NCBI GenBank assembly: GCA_000720845.1
Contig: JODU01000024.1
Coordinates: 1-64,000 of the forward strand
Length of the DNA stretch: 64,000 nt
From: Kitasatospora aureofaciens
GTDB lineage: Bacteria; Actinomycetota; Actinomycetes; Streptomycetales; Streptomycetaceae
Direction: 5' to 3'
In this document: positions 25,336-34,748 of the stretch, in pieces
How positions within the stretch are numbered: position 1 is the first letter of the stretch
Layout of the letters: each line of letters starts with the position of its first letter
The notes under the pieces: model-generated
The model's input: the letters and a program-made list of their open reading frames with translations, nothing else
Databases searched by the model: none
What the model was told of the DNA's origin: nothing
Made by a program: the position numbers and the translations under genes

Positions 25336-26982
25336 CTATGCGGTCGCCTCCACTACCTTGCCGTTCGTTACCTCCAGGCGGCGGGTCACTCTCACCGCGT
25401 TGAGCATGCGGCGGTCGTGGGTGATCAGGACAAGGGTGCCTTCGTAGGCGTCCAGGGCCGATTCGAGCTGTTCGATGGCCGGTAGGTCGAGGTGGTTGGT
25501 CGGCTCGTCCAGGACCAGGAGGTTGACGCCCCGGCCCTGGAGGAGGGCGAGGGCGGCCCTGGTGCGTTCGCCGGGTGAGAGGGTCGACGCCGGGCGGACG
25601 ACGTGGTCGGCCTTGAGGGAGAACTTGGCCAGCAGGGTGCGGATCTCCGCCGGTTCCATGTCCGGGACGGCGGAGCGGAAGGCGTCGAGCAGGATCTCGG
25701 GCCCGTGGAACAGCTCGCGGGCCTGGTCGACCTCGCCCAGCAGGACACCGGAGCCGAGCGCCGCGTGCCCGGCGTCGAGCGGGACCCGGCCGAGGAGAGC
25801 GCCTAGGAGCGTGGACTTGCCCGCGCCGTTGGCTCCCGTCACCGCCACCCGGTCCGCCCAGTCGATCTGGAGGGAGACCGGGCCGAGCACGAAGTCGCCG
25901 CGCCGGACCTCGGCGTCGCGCAGGGTGGCGACGACCGCGCCCGAGCGGGGCGCCGAGGCGATCTCCATGCGCAGGTCCCATTCCTTGCGCGGTTCCTCGA
26001 CGACCTCCAGGCGTTCGATCATGCGCTGGGTCTGGCGGGCCTTGGCGGCCTGCTTCTCGCTGGCCTCGCTGCGGAACTTGCGGCCGATCTTGTCATTGTC
26101 GTTGCCCGCCTTGCGCCGGGCGTTCTTGACGCCCTTGTCCATCCAGGCGCGCTGTGTCTGGGCCCGGTCCTGGAGGGAGGCCCGCTTGTCGGCGTACTCC
26201 TCGTACTCGTCGCGGGCGTGCCGACGCGCCACCTCGCGCTCCTCCAGGTACGCCTCGTAGCCGCCGCCGAAGAGGTTGATCTGCCGCTGGGCGAGGTCGA
26301 GTTCGAGGACCTTGGTGACGGTGCGGGTGAGGAACTCGCGGTCGTGGCTGACGACGACGGTGCCGGCCCGCAGGCCGGTCACGAAGCGTTCCAGGCGCTC
26401 CAGACCGTCCAGGTCCAGGTCGTTGGTCGGCTCGTCGAGGAGGAAGACGTCGTAGCGGGAGAGGAGGAGGGAGGCGAGGCCGGCGCGTGCCGCCTGGCCG
26501 CCGGACAGCGAGGTCATCGGCTGGTCCAGGTCGACGGTCAGGCCCAGCGCGCCGGCGGTTTCCTCCGCGCGGTCGTCGAGGTCGGCGCCGCCCAGGGCCA
26601 GCCAGCGCTCCAGGGCGCTCGCGTACGCGTCGTCGGCTCCGGGGGCGCCGTCGACCAGGGCCTGGGTGGCCTCGTCCATGGCGCGCTGGGCCTCGGTGAC
26701 GCCGGTGCGGCGGGCCAAAAACTCCCGCACGCTCTCGCCGGGGCGGCGCTCCGGCTCCTGCGGGAGGTGGCCGACGGTGGCGGTGGGCGGCGACAGGCGC
26801 AGCTCCCCCTCCTCCGGTGTGGTCAGCCCGGCGAGCATCCGCAGGAGGGTGGACTTGCCCGCGCCGTTGGACCCGACGAGACCGATGACGTCACCGGGTG
26901 CGACGACGAGGTCGAGCCCGGTGAACAGGGAGCGGTCGCCGTGGCCGGCGGCGAGGTTCTTGGCGACGAGGGTGGCAGTCAT
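25336..26982 (-). CDS. ABC-F family ATPase
   Basis: Soluble protein of 548 residues with two ATP-binding domains and no membrane segment, the architecture of translation-associated ABC-F factors. Domain 1 has GSNGAGKST, LSGGQAARAG and LLDEPTNDLD. Domain 2 has GANGAGKST, LVLDEPTNHLD and the variant signature LSPGERTRA in place of LSGGE. A long charged linker (about residues 240-320, with RRKAGNDNDKIGRKFRSEAS) joins them and would reach into the ribosome. May protect ribosomes from an antibiotic or act in translation; no specific drug can be named. Confidence 0.9.
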   Translation of the reverse strand: MTATLVAKNLAAGHGDRSLFTGLDLVVAPGDVIGLVGSNGAGKSTLLRMLAGLTTPEEGELRLSPPTATVGHLPQEPERRPGESVREFLARRTGVTEAQRAMDEATQALVDGAPGADDAYASALERWLALGGADLDDRAEETAGALGLTVDLDQPMTSLSGGQAARAGLASLLLSRYDVFLLDEPTNDLDLDGLERLERFVTGLRAGTVVVSHDREFLTRTVTKVLELDLAQRQINLFGGGYEAYLEEREVARRHARDEYEEYADKRASLQDRAQTQRAWMDKGVKNARRKAGNDNDKIGRKFRSEASEKQAAKARQTQRMIERLEVVEEPRKEWDLRMEIASAPRSGAVVATLRDAEVRRGDFVLGPVSLQIDWADRVAVTGANGAGKSTLLGALLGRVPLDAGHAALGSGVLLGEVDQARELFHGPEILLDAFRSAVPDMEPAEIRTLLAKFSLKADHVVRPASTLSPGERTRAALALLQGRGVNLLVLDEPTNHLDLPAIEQLESALDAYEGTLVLITHDRRMLNAVRVTRRLEVTNGKVVEATA

Positions 26983-27018
26983 CAGACCGTCGATCCTAAC
27001 GGCGCTCCCCGCGCCCGC

Positions 27019-28077
27019 TCAGCCCGGTTTCCCCGCTGCCGGTCCGCCCGGCCCGCCCCGCGTCACCGCCGTCACCAGCACGCTTCCCGGGGTCCGCGCC
27101 ACCACGTAGGCCTCCCCCTTCACCGCACCCGCGTCCAGGGCGACGCGGTGGCCGCCGGGTTCGAGTACGCCGTCGTGGACCTCGTGGACGTGGGTGCGGT
27201 GGATGCGGTCGAGTCGGTACGCGGTGAGGCGTACCCGGCAGGGCGAGGTCACCTCGACGTCCGCGGCGGCGCCGTCCGCCGTCAGCCGGCTCAGGCGGCG
27301 GCGTTCGGCCGGGCCTCGCTCCAGGGCGTGTTCGATCTGGGCGACGAGCACCGGGACGATCGGGGCCAGGCCGTCGACGTGGGTCACGTCCGCGCCGGCG
27401 TCCGCCAAGGCGCGGCGCACGCGGATGCGCTGGTCCTCGGTGACCGCGCGGCCGAAGGCGACGGCACCGTAGGTGCGCAGTTCCTCGGCCGGTACGTCAC
27501 GGGCGTCCTCGGTGATGTCGGCGCCGATGCCGATGGTGCGCAGCGCGGCGGCGAGCCGGGCGAGCAGGGCGACGCGGGCGCCGATGAGCAGGACCCTGCG
27601 GCGGGGGTGCGGGGCTCCGCCGTCGAGCAGGGTGGCGAGGGCCGCGCGGTACTCGGCGCCGGAGAAGCGGTAGGGGCCGATGCCGTGGTAGCCGTTCAGC
27701 TCCAGATCGGCGTGATCACCGGTCTGCCAGGCGAAGTCCCGCCAGACGAAGTCGTCGCCGTCCCGCAGGATCACGGCGGTCACCGCGCCGCAGGCCAGGT
27801 CCGCGCACTCGGGGCAGCCGTAGATGACATACCGGCCGCCGGGCAGGGGCGCGTCGGTCTCCAGCAGCAGGCCGCGGACCTGTGCGGTGAAGATGGCGGG
27901 CGGTACGTCGGAGGCCAGCGGGGAGACCGCGTCCAGGTCACAGAGGCGGAACAGGAGGGGGCGTCCGTCGACGACGAAGTCCATGAAGTCGCGGTGCACC
28001 TGGAAGTCGCCGTCGGTGTGGACCCCGCCGGCGCGCGTCGCCGGGGCCAGACCGAAGGTCGCGTACTCGGCAGCCAT
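27019..28077 (-). CDS. Conserved actinobacterial protein, oxidoreductase-like, unknown function
   Basis: The 352-residue soluble protein is not one I can assign. The N-terminal half contains YGCPECADLACGAVTAVI, with three cysteines placed as in a small metal or disulfide site. The middle has a Rossmann-like stretch (RRVLLIGARVALLARLAAAL) followed by VTEDQRIRVRRALADAGADV. The C-terminal 90 residues look like a beta-rich domain. Start ATG 28077. It is divergent from the D-amino-acid oxidase gene, 66 bp apart. Confidence 0.7.
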   Translation of the reverse strand: MAAEYATFGLAPATRAGGVHTDGDFQVHRDFMDFVVDGRPLLFRLCDLDAVSPLASDVPPAIFTAQVRGLLLETDAPLPGGRYVIYGCPECADLACGAVTAVILRDGDDFVWRDFAWQTGDHADLELNGYHGIGPYRFSGAEYRAALATLLDGGAPHPRRRVLLIGARVALLARLAAALRTIGIGADITEDARDVPAEELRTYGAVAFGRAVTEDQRIRVRRALADAGADVTHVDGLAPIVPVLVAQIEHALERGPAERRRLSRLTADGAAADVEVTSPCRVRLTAYRLDRIHRTHVHEVHDGVLEPGGHRVALDAGAVKGEAYVVARTPGSVLVTAVTRGGPGGPAAGKPG

Positions 28078-28131
28078 GCGGTGAGTATTCCCGCGCCGGG
28101 GCCGCTTGGAGCACGGCGTCGGGCGTTCGGT

Positions 28132-28137
28132 TAACGT
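28132..28137 (+). promoter_or_regulatory. TAACGT, probable -10 of a leaderless mRNA
   Basis: TAACGT ends 6 nt before the GTG at 28144; no ribosome site is visible. Confidence 0.45.
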
Positions 28138-28143
28138 CCTGTT

Positions 28144-29106
28144 GTGGAGACCGAACTGGTTGACGAACAGGATGGCGACGTCGTCGTGGTCGGCGGCGGG
28201 GTCATCGGGCTGACGACGGCCGTCGTCCTCGCCGAGCGGGGCAGGCGGGTCCGGCTGTGGACGCGGGAGCCCGCGGAGCGGACCACCTCGGTGGTCGCAG
28301 GCGGACTGTGGTGGCCGTACCGGATCGAGCCGGTCGCGCTGGCGCAGGCCTGGGCGCTGCGTTCCCTGGACGTGTACGAGGAACTGGCGGCCCGGCCCGG
28401 GCAGACCGGCGTACGCATGCTCGAAGGGGTGCTCGGCGAGACCGGCCTGGACGAGGTGGGCGGGTGGGCCGCGGCCCGGCTGCCGGGACTGCGTGCGGCG
28501 AGCGCCGCCGAGTACGCCGGGACGGGGTTGTGGGCACGGCTGCCCCTCATCGACATGTCGACTCATCTGCCGTGGCTGCGGGAGCGGCTGGTGGCCGCGG
28601 GCGGCACGGTCGAGGACCGCGCGGTGAGCGATCTGGCCGAGGCGGACGCGCCGGTCGTGGTCAACTGCACCGGCCTGGGCGCCCGGGAGCTGGTGCCGGA
28701 CCCGGCGGTGCGGCCGGTGCGCGGGCAACTGGTCGTCGTGGAGAACCCCGGCATCCACACCTGGCTGGTCTCGGCCGACGCGGCCTCGGGGGAGACGACG
28801 TACTTCCTTCCCCAGCCGGGGCGGCTCCTGCTGGGCGGGACGGCCGAGGAGGACGCCTGGTCGACCGAGCCGGACCCGGCGGTCGCGGAGGCCATCGTGC
28901 GGCGGTGCGCGGCCCTGCGTCCCGAGATCGCCGGGGCGCGGGTGCTGGCGCATCTGGTGGGGCTGCGGCCGGCCCGGGACGCGGTCCGGCTGGAGCGCGA
29001 GGCGCTGCCGGACGGGCGGCGGCTGGTGCACAACTACGGCCACGGCGGCGCGGGCGTCACCGTGGCCTGGGGCTGCGCTCAGGAGGCGGCCCGGCTCGCC
29101 TCCTGA
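28144..29106 (+). CDS. D-amino-acid oxidase-type FAD oxidoreductase
   Basis: Oxidises D-amino acids to imino acids with H2O2 release. The 320-residue protein has the dinucleotide motif VVVGGGVIGLTTAVVLAERG near the N-terminus, GGLWWPYRIEP and a C-terminal VRLEREALPDGRRLVHNYGH then GGAGVTVAWG, the DAAO signature region. The GTG start at 28144 lacks a ribosome site and has TAACGT at leaderless spacing. Length and motifs are complete. D-serine or D-aspartate specificity cannot be told. Confidence 0.9.
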   Translation: METELVDEQDGDVVVVGGGVIGLTTAVVLAERGRRVRLWTREPAERTTSVVAGGLWWPYRIEPVALAQAWALRSLDVYEELAARPGQTGVRMLEGVLGETGLDEVGGWAAARLPGLRAASAAEYAGTGLWARLPLIDMSTHLPWLRERLVAAGGTVEDRAVSDLAEADAPVVVNCTGLGARELVPDPAVRPVRGQLVVVENPGIHTWLVSADAASGETTYFLPQPGRLLLGGTAEEDAWSTEPDPAVAEAIVRRCAALRPEIAGARVLAHLVGLRPARDAVRLEREALPDGRRLVHNYGHGGAGVTVAWGCAQEAARLAS

Positions 29107-29139
29107 CGCCGGTGTTCCGGGCGGCCGGGCCCTCGGGGG

Positions 29140-30876
29140 TCAGTCCTTGTGGTGCTTGCCGATCGGGTCGCCCTCCACGTCCGTGCCGGGGCCGGGGCCG
29201 ATGCGGATCTCGAAGTCGCCCTCGTACTGCTTGTGCCCCTCGATGACGGCCAGTTCGACGGCTTCGGAGGCCATCTCGCCGCGCACCATGAGCGGGTCGC
29301 GGCGCAGGTCGCGCATGAGGGCGACGCACATGAAGATCATCACGATGACGAAGGGCGCCGCCGCGAGGATCGTGAGGTTCTGCAGACCGGTGAGCGCGTC
29401 CGCCTCTCCGCTGCCGATCAGCAGCATGATGGCCGCGACCGCGCCGGTCACCACGCCCCAGACGACCACCACCCAGCGGCTGGGCTCCAGGGCGCCCTTC
29501 TGCGAGAGGGTGCCCATCACGATGGAGGCCGCGTCGGCGCCCGAGACGAAGAAGATGCCGACGAGGATCATCACCAGCAGGCTGGTGGCGGTGGCGATGG
29601 GGTACTCCTGCAGCACGCCGAAGAGCTGGCCCTCCGGGGTCGTGTCGTCACCCAGCCGGTTCTGCTCCTGCAGCCGCATCGCCGAGCCGCCGAAGATCGC
29701 GAACCAGACCAGGCTGACCGTGCTGGGCACCAGGATGACGCCGCCGATGAACTGACGGATCGTCCGGCCCCGGCTGATGCGGGCGATGAACATGCCGACG
29801 AAGGGCGTCCAGGAGATCCACCACGCCCAGTAGAAGACGGTCCAGCTGCCCAGCCAGTCCGCGACCCCCTTGCCGCCGCTGATCTCGGTCCGGCCGGCCA
29901 TCTGGGGCAGGTCGCCGAGGTAGGCGAAGACGGAGGTCGGCAGCAGGTCGAGGATGAGGATGGTCGGGCCCGCGATGAACACGAAGACGGCGAGCAGCAG
30001 CGCCAGCACCATGTTGGTGTTGGACAGCCACTGGATGCCCTTCTCGACGCCGGAGATCGCGGAGGCCACGAACGCCACCGTCAGCACCGCGATGATGCCG
30101 ACGAGCAGTCCGGTGCTGACCTTGTCCATCCAGTCGAGCTTCTCCATGCCGGAACCGATCTGCAGCGCGCCGAGGCCGAGCGAGGCCGCGGAGCCGAAGA
30201 TCGTCGCGATGATGGCCAGGATGTCGATGACCCGGCCGGGGGCGCCGTTGGCGTGCTTCTCGCCGATGAGCGGGGTGAACACCGCGCTTATGGTCTGCCT
30301 GCGGCGCCTGCGGAAGGTGCTGTAGGCGATGCCGAGACCGACCACGGCGTAGATCGCCCACGGGTGGAGCGTCCAGTGGAAGAGGGTGGTGGCCATGGCC
30401 GTGGCCATGCGGTCACCGGAGTCGGCCGGGCTGGTGCCGGGCGGGGGCGTGCTGTAGTGCGCCAGCGGCTCGCTCACGCCGTAGAACATCAGACCGATGC
30501 CCATGCCCGCGCTGAACATCATGGCGACCCAGGACACGGTCTTGAACTCGGGTTCCTCGCCCTCGGCGCCCAGGTGGATGCGGCCGTAGCGGCTGGCCGC
30601 CAGCCAGAGGGCGAAGACCACGAAACCGGACGCGGCCAGCGTGAACGCCCAGCCGCCGTTGTGCAGCAGGCCGCCGAGCATGCTGCTGGAGACGTCCTCC
30701 AGCGAGTCGGTGGCGGCGGCGCCCCAGACGACGAACGCCAGGGTCAGGACCGCCGTGACGCCGAAGACGACGCGGTCGGTCCGAGGCTTGTGCTCCCGCC
30801 CCGGCAGGCCCGCTTCCGAACCCGGCAGCGCTCCTCTTTCGTGCTCTTCCTCGTCGCTTGGTCGGTCCTGCGTCAC
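29140..30876 (-). CDS. BCCT-family betaine/choline/carnitine transporter
   Basis: Sodium- or proton-coupled importer of quaternary ammonium osmolytes. The 578-residue protein has twelve predicted membrane segments, the glycine-rich substrate helix GMGIGLMFYGVSEPL and the aromatic box YWAWWISWTPFVGMF. The cytoplasmic tail is fairly short (ends DPIGKHHKD). GTG 30876 is chosen because GGAAAGG sits 8 nt upstream; a GTG three codons earlier is too close to that site. Likely osmoprotection, with no visible partner gene. Confidence 0.92.
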   Translation of the reverse strand: MTQDRPSDEEEHERGALPGSEAGLPGREHKPRTDRVVFGVTAVLTLAFVVWGAAATDSLEDVSSSMLGGLLHNGGWAFTLAASGFVVFALWLAASRYGRIHLGAEGEEPEFKTVSWVAMMFSAGMGIGLMFYGVSEPLAHYSTPPPGTSPADSGDRMATAMATTLFHWTLHPWAIYAVVGLGIAYSTFRRRRRQTISAVFTPLIGEKHANGAPGRVIDILAIIATIFGSAASLGLGALQIGSGMEKLDWMDKVSTGLLVGIIAVLTVAFVASAISGVEKGIQWLSNTNMVLALLLAVFVFIAGPTILILDLLPTSVFAYLGDLPQMAGRTEISGGKGVADWLGSWTVFYWAWWISWTPFVGMFIARISRGRTIRQFIGGVILVPSTVSLVWFAIFGGSAMRLQEQNRLGDDTTPEGQLFGVLQEYPIATATSLLVMILVGIFFVSGADAASIVMGTLSQKGALEPSRWVVVVWGVVTGAVAAIMLLIGSGEADALTGLQNLTILAAAPFVIVMIFMCVALMRDLRRDPLMVRGEMASEAVELAVIEGHKQYEGDFEIRIGPGPGTDVEGDPIGKHHKD

Positions 30877-30956
30877 GGGCGGCACCTTTCCAGTCGATCA
30901 GGCCGAAAATACTCCACCGCTACGCCCCTACCACGTAAGACGCGGAACTCACCTCC

Positions 30957-32255
30957 TCAACAGTGGGCGTCCGGTTCGCCCACCGTCAGGTGGTACGCGG
31001 CGCGCTCGTCCAGGAGCAGCGGCACCAGGGCACGCTGTGACTGGCGCAGCGGTACATAGGCGCCCTTCTCCCCGGTCGGGAGCGCCCGTACACCGTGCAG
31101 GGCGAGTTCGTCCGCGACGTCCCGGTACTGGGCGGGGGTCAGCCGGTAGCCGCAGGGCGGGTCCTGGACCACCTCGGAGTCCTCGGCCGGGTCGTTGTCC
31201 GCGCCGCCCAGGTACACGGGTCCGGAATCGGCCAGTCCGGCCCGGCGGGCGGCGTCCGTGGCCGCCTCGACGCGTCCACGCCGTACGTCCGCGAAGCGGA
31301 ACATGCCGTCCAGGGCGGCGAGCTGGGAGTCCACCCGGCGCCGGTGGTTGAGGGCCGGGTCCGCGCGCTCGGCGTCCGTGAGGGCGTCGACACGGCTCTC
31401 GATGAGCAGGCCGACCGCGTGCTTCACGCCGGACATGTTGCGCAGGATGCGTTCCTGGCCGTCGCCGGCGGTCTGTTTGACGGGGTCGCCGGTTTCCGGG
31501 TCGGTCCAGATGCCGTACGTGCCTGTCGAGTACCCGGCGCGCTCGGCGGCGGGGCGGACGTACGCGCCGGACAGGGTGCGGGCCTCGTCGTGGACCGGCG
31601 CACGGGTGTTGAGGTTGCGCGGCCAGAGGTCGAAGAGGTCCTTGTCGTAGTACGGGGGCGTGGCACCGTACTCGTGCAGGTCGTAGATGACGTCGGGGCG
31701 CTCGTCGCGGACGACGGCGGCCAGGGCGCGGGCCTCCGCCGTCGCCAGGGCCAGGTGGTCGCGGTTGACGTCGACGCCGTCGCCGTTGCCGCGGGTGTCG
31801 GCGGCCCGGCCGTCGGGGTTGGCGGTGGGCACGACCAGCACGGCGGTGCGGTCCAGGAAGCGCCGGGTCGCGCGGTCGGTGGCGTACGCGAGGTCCCGCA
31901 CGGTGGTCAGGCAGGCCTCGCGGCCGGAGGGTTCGTCGCCGTGCTGGCTGCACACGAGGAGCACCTTGCCGGCGGCGAAGGGATTGCCGATGGTCACGAG
32001 CTGGAGCGGACGGTTCTGCTTCGTGGTGCCGATGCGGTCGAGGGTGACCCGGCCGCTCGCCCGGTCGGCGGCGGCCAGGAGGGCCTGTTCCTCCGGCTGG
32101 GTGGTCCAGCGGGCGCCGTGCGTCCGTTCGAAACCGGTGCGGGGCGGGTGGGGCGCGGGGCCGTCGGCGTGGGCGGGTGCGGTGAGGAGGGACGGGACCA
32201 GGAGGGACGCGGCGAGGGCCGCGGTGGTCGCGGTGAGGGTGCGCAGGCGGTTCAT
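30957..32255 (-). CDS. Secreted M14-family zinc carboxypeptidase
   Basis: The 432-residue exported protein has a Sec signal peptide ending near A30 (LTAPAHA). The zinc-ligand motif HGDE gives H105 and E108, and the third histidine is in YDLHEYG; NPDGR is the substrate-binding asparagine region. Likely degrades peptides outside the cell. Start ATG 32255 has GAAGGGAGG about 4 nt upstream. It is divergent from another secreted metallopeptidase (M1), and both probably take part in extracellular peptide use. Confidence 0.9.
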   Translation of the reverse strand: MNRLRTLTATTAALAASLLVPSLLTAPAHADGPAPHPPRTGFERTHGARWTTQPEEQALLAAADRASGRVTLDRIGTTKQNRPLQLVTIGNPFAAGKVLLVCSQHGDEPSGREACLTTVRDLAYATDRATRRFLDRTAVLVVPTANPDGRAADTRGNGDGVDVNRDHLALATAEARALAAVVRDERPDVIYDLHEYGATPPYYDKDLFDLWPRNLNTRAPVHDEARTLSGAYVRPAAERAGYSTGTYGIWTDPETGDPVKQTAGDGQERILRNMSGVKHAVGLLIESRVDALTDAERADPALNHRRRVDSQLAALDGMFRFADVRRGRVEAATDAARRAGLADSGPVYLGGADNDPAEDSEVVQDPPCGYRLTPAQYRDVADELALHGVRALPTGEKGAYVPLRQSQRALVPLLLDERAAYHLTVGEPDAHC

Positions 32256-32710
32256 CGGCCTCCCTTCGGGACGCGGTGCGTGGGGTGCGGCGTGCTCGCG
32301 CCGGGGTGCGGCGCGGGTGCCGGGGCGGTGGTCCGCCTACCGGCGGTGGCCCTGGTGAACGCGGTGGTGCCGCCGGCGAACGGTACGCGGGCCGACGTGC
32401 GGAAGAGGCCCGAGGTGGCCGTCGGCGTGTCGGCGCACGGGCCGACGGGGCCTTTGTCGACGCGCGGGGCGGACGGGTGGGCCGGGACCGCCGTCGCGAG
32501 CGGTCTCCGGAGGGTGAGGCGCATGCGTACCGGCATGCGCGGACGGTACATCGGCCGACTCCCGCGCATAAGAGGGCCGGTTGTGGCTCATGACGGCCGG
32601 ATGGCGATCGTGTGACAGGGGTGGCCGTGGACATGACGGTGTCCACAGGGGCTGAATAGGCTCCGAACGGATCTCGAACAGAACTCGTGCTTCTACGACT
32701 TGGAGCTTTC
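32256..32710. other. Divergent intergenic region between two secreted peptidases
   Basis: No gene is supported in these 455 bp. Short open frames on both strands are Arg/Pro/Ala-rich and look like GC-rich chance frames. The M1 end carries a promoter candidate and an inverted repeat (32627-32662). Confidence 0.5.
32627..32662 (+). promoter_or_regulatory. Promoter and overlapping inverted repeat of the M1 peptidase
   Basis: ATGACG (32633-32638) and TAGGCT (32657-32662) are 18 bp apart, a fair vegetative-type promoter. GTGGAC and GTCCAC (32627-32646) flank the -35, so a repressor binding there would block it. The start codon is 48 nt further on. Confidence 0.5.
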
Positions 32711-34204
32711 GTGCACCGCAGATTCATCGTGCCGGGCGCACTGGGCGCCGCCTCCCTCATGCTGGCGATCCCGGCGTCGGCGGCGGCCCACTCCCCCGGC
32801 GCTCCGGGCATCGGCGACCCCTACTACCCGGCCTACGGCAACGGCGGCTACGACGTCTCGCACTACGACCTGCGTCTCAAGTACCAGCCCGCCACCGACC
32901 GGCTGGAGGGAACGGCGACGATCCTGGCCCGCACCACCGCGGACCTGTCCCGGTTCAACCTGGACTTCCTGCTGGACGTCGACGAGGTGCGGGTGAACGG
33001 TGCCAAGGCGTCGTTCAGGACCTCGGGCGAGCAGGAGCTGGAGATCACGCCGAAGCACCCGCTCGACAAGGGCACGCCCGTCACCGTGGTCGTCCGCTAC
33101 AGCGGTGTGCCGTCCTCCGAGGAGGCGTACGGCTTCACCAGCTGGCACCGCACCCCGGACGGCGGCGTCGCCGCCAACGAGCCCGAGGCCGCCGCGTGGT
33201 GGTTCCCCAGCAACGACCACCCGCTCGACAAGGCCACCTACGACGTGTCGGTGCAGGTGCCGGACGGCACCCAGGCGATCTCCAACGGCACTCTCCAGTC
33301 GATGAGTTCACGGCTCGGCTGGACGCGCTGGAACTGGCGCTCGGACCGGCCGCAGGCCACGTACCTCGCCACGCTGGCGGTCGGGAAGTTCGACCTCACC
33401 ACCGGCACCACCGAGGGCGGCATCCCGGTCGTCAACGCCTACAGCAGGGACCTGGGCGCGAACGACGGCGCGGCGCGGGCCAGCGTGGAGCGGACCGGGG
33501 AGGTCGCCGACTGGCTGAGCGAGTACTTCGGGCCGTATCCGTTCAACGCGCTCGGCGGCTACGTGCCGAACACCACCACCGGGTACGCGCTGGAGACGCA
33601 GACCCGGCCGTTCTACAGCCCGCGGCAGTTCGCGAACGGGTCGAACGTGTCCGTCGTCGTGCACGAACTGGCCCACCAGTGGTACGGCGACCTGGTCTCG
33701 GTGCGCGGCTGGAAGGACATCTGGATCAACGAGGGCTTCGCGCGGTACGCCCAGTGGCTGTGGTCCGAGCACGAGGGCGAGGGCACGGCACAGGAACTGG
33801 CCGACTACACGTACGCCTCGCACCCGGCCGACGACGCGTTCTGGACGGTGCGGCCCGGTGACCCGGGCCCCGAGAACCAGTTCGACGGCGCCGTCTACGA
33901 CCGGGGCGCGCTGGCCGTGCAGGTGCTGCGCAACGAGATCGGGGACGAGGCGTTCTTCACCGTCCTGAAGGGGTGGCCCGCGAAGTACGCCCACGGCAAC
34001 GCGTCCGTCGCGGACTTCCAGCGGTACGCCGAGGAGGTGTCCGGCAAGCCCCTGGCCGCCCTGTTCGACACCTGGCTGTTCCAGCCGTCGAAGCCGGACG
34101 CCCCGACGGCGCGCGCGCAGTCGCTCGCGAAGAATTCCGAGGCGCCCGCGCAGCCCCGCTCCTGGCGGAAGATCGCCGCGACGAACGACGTGCACGAGCA
34201 CTGA
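32711..34204 (+). CDS. Secreted M1-family aminopeptidase
   Basis: The 497-residue exported zinc aminopeptidase has a signal peptide ending near IPASAAA. The active-site motif is HELAHQWYG, followed 18 residues later by the third zinc ligand in NEGFARY. The GAMEN-equivalent exopeptidase loop is ALETQ. It is shorter than the usual 850-residue cytosolic PepN and lacks the large C-terminal helical domain, as in other secreted actinobacterial members. GTG 32711 has GGAG 5 nt upstream and gives a clean signal peptide. Confidence 0.92.
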   Translation: MHRRFIVPGALGAASLMLAIPASAAAHSPGAPGIGDPYYPAYGNGGYDVSHYDLRLKYQPATDRLEGTATILARTTADLSRFNLDFLLDVDEVRVNGAKASFRTSGEQELEITPKHPLDKGTPVTVVVRYSGVPSSEEAYGFTSWHRTPDGGVAANEPEAAAWWFPSNDHPLDKATYDVSVQVPDGTQAISNGTLQSMSSRLGWTRWNWRSDRPQATYLATLAVGKFDLTTGTTEGGIPVVNAYSRDLGANDGAARASVERTGEVADWLSEYFGPYPFNALGGYVPNTTTGYALETQTRPFYSPRQFANGSNVSVVVHELAHQWYGDLVSVRGWKDIWINEGFARYAQWLWSEHEGEGTAQELADYTYASHPADDAFWTVRPGDPGPENQFDGAVYDRGALAVQVLRNEIGDEAFFTVLKGWPAKYAHGNASVADFQRYAEEVSGKPLAALFDTWLFQPSKPDAPTARAQSLAKNSEAPAQPRSWRKIAATNDVHEH

Positions 34205-34220
34205 GCCGTCGCGGACAGCC

Positions 34221-34706
34221 CTAGGCCGTGTCCCCGTGGTCGTAGACGGTCACGGGGATGCCGCGCCGGGCGAGGCGGTCGGTGACGAGCGGCTCCACGC
34301 GGGACCACTTGCCGCCGGCCAGGCCGCAGCCTATGCGGGGCATGTGCACGGACGCCTCCAGCCCGGCCGCCTTTTCGGCGAGGTGGCCGAGGGCCGTGCC
34401 GATGGCCTCGTAGCGCACGGGGGCGCCCTTGCTGCCGGTCCGTATGCCGCGCTGGCCGATCATGTTGGCCACCCACACGTACGGCTCGACCTGGACGAAC
34501 TGGACCGCGCCGAGACCGAAGTCGTTGGACGCGCGGTCACGGTGCCAGGCCCGGTACGCCGCCTCCGGCTGCGGCCAGCGGCGGGAGACGGCCAGGACGA
34601 AGCCCTTGCCCCAGCCGCCGAGGTCGTTGCACACGTGGGCGATGACCTTGACGCCCTTCACCGACGGCGCGGTGGCGTCGCCCCGGACATATCCGATCTC
34701 CAGCAT
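34221..34706 (-). CDS. Macro-domain protein (ADP-ribose binding)
   Basis: The 161-residue single macro domain has IGYVRGDAT at the N-terminus, IAHVCNDLGGWGKGFVLAV for the adenine and distal-ribose site, and MPRIGCGLAGG for the phosphate loop. This layout resembles Poa1p/ALC1-like and DarG-like hydrolases of ADP-ribose conjugates rather than MacroD (which has a NNAAN segment). Possible roles are removing ADP-ribose from protein or nucleic acid. No ADP-ribosyltransferase gene is adjacent. It follows the permease gene by 42 nt, same strand. Confidence 0.85.
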   Translation of the reverse strand: MLEIGYVRGDATAPSVKGVKVIAHVCNDLGGWGKGFVLAVSRRWPQPEAAYRAWHRDRASNDFGLGAVQFVQVEPYVWVANMIGQRGIRTGSKGAPVRYEAIGTALGHLAEKAAGLEASVHMPRIGCGLAGGKWSRVEPLVTDRLARRGIPVTVYDHGDTA

Positions 34707-34748
34707 GACGCCACCGTACGGGCCACCACTGACAATGGCCCCGGGTCG

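Noticed and set aside
32252..32569. 105-codon frame on the minus strand upstream of the M14 peptidase, overlapping its start by ATGA
   Set aside because: Arg/Pro/Thr/Ala-rich, no ribosome site or family resemblance; typical chance frame in GC-rich DNA. The ATGA overlap alone is not enough.
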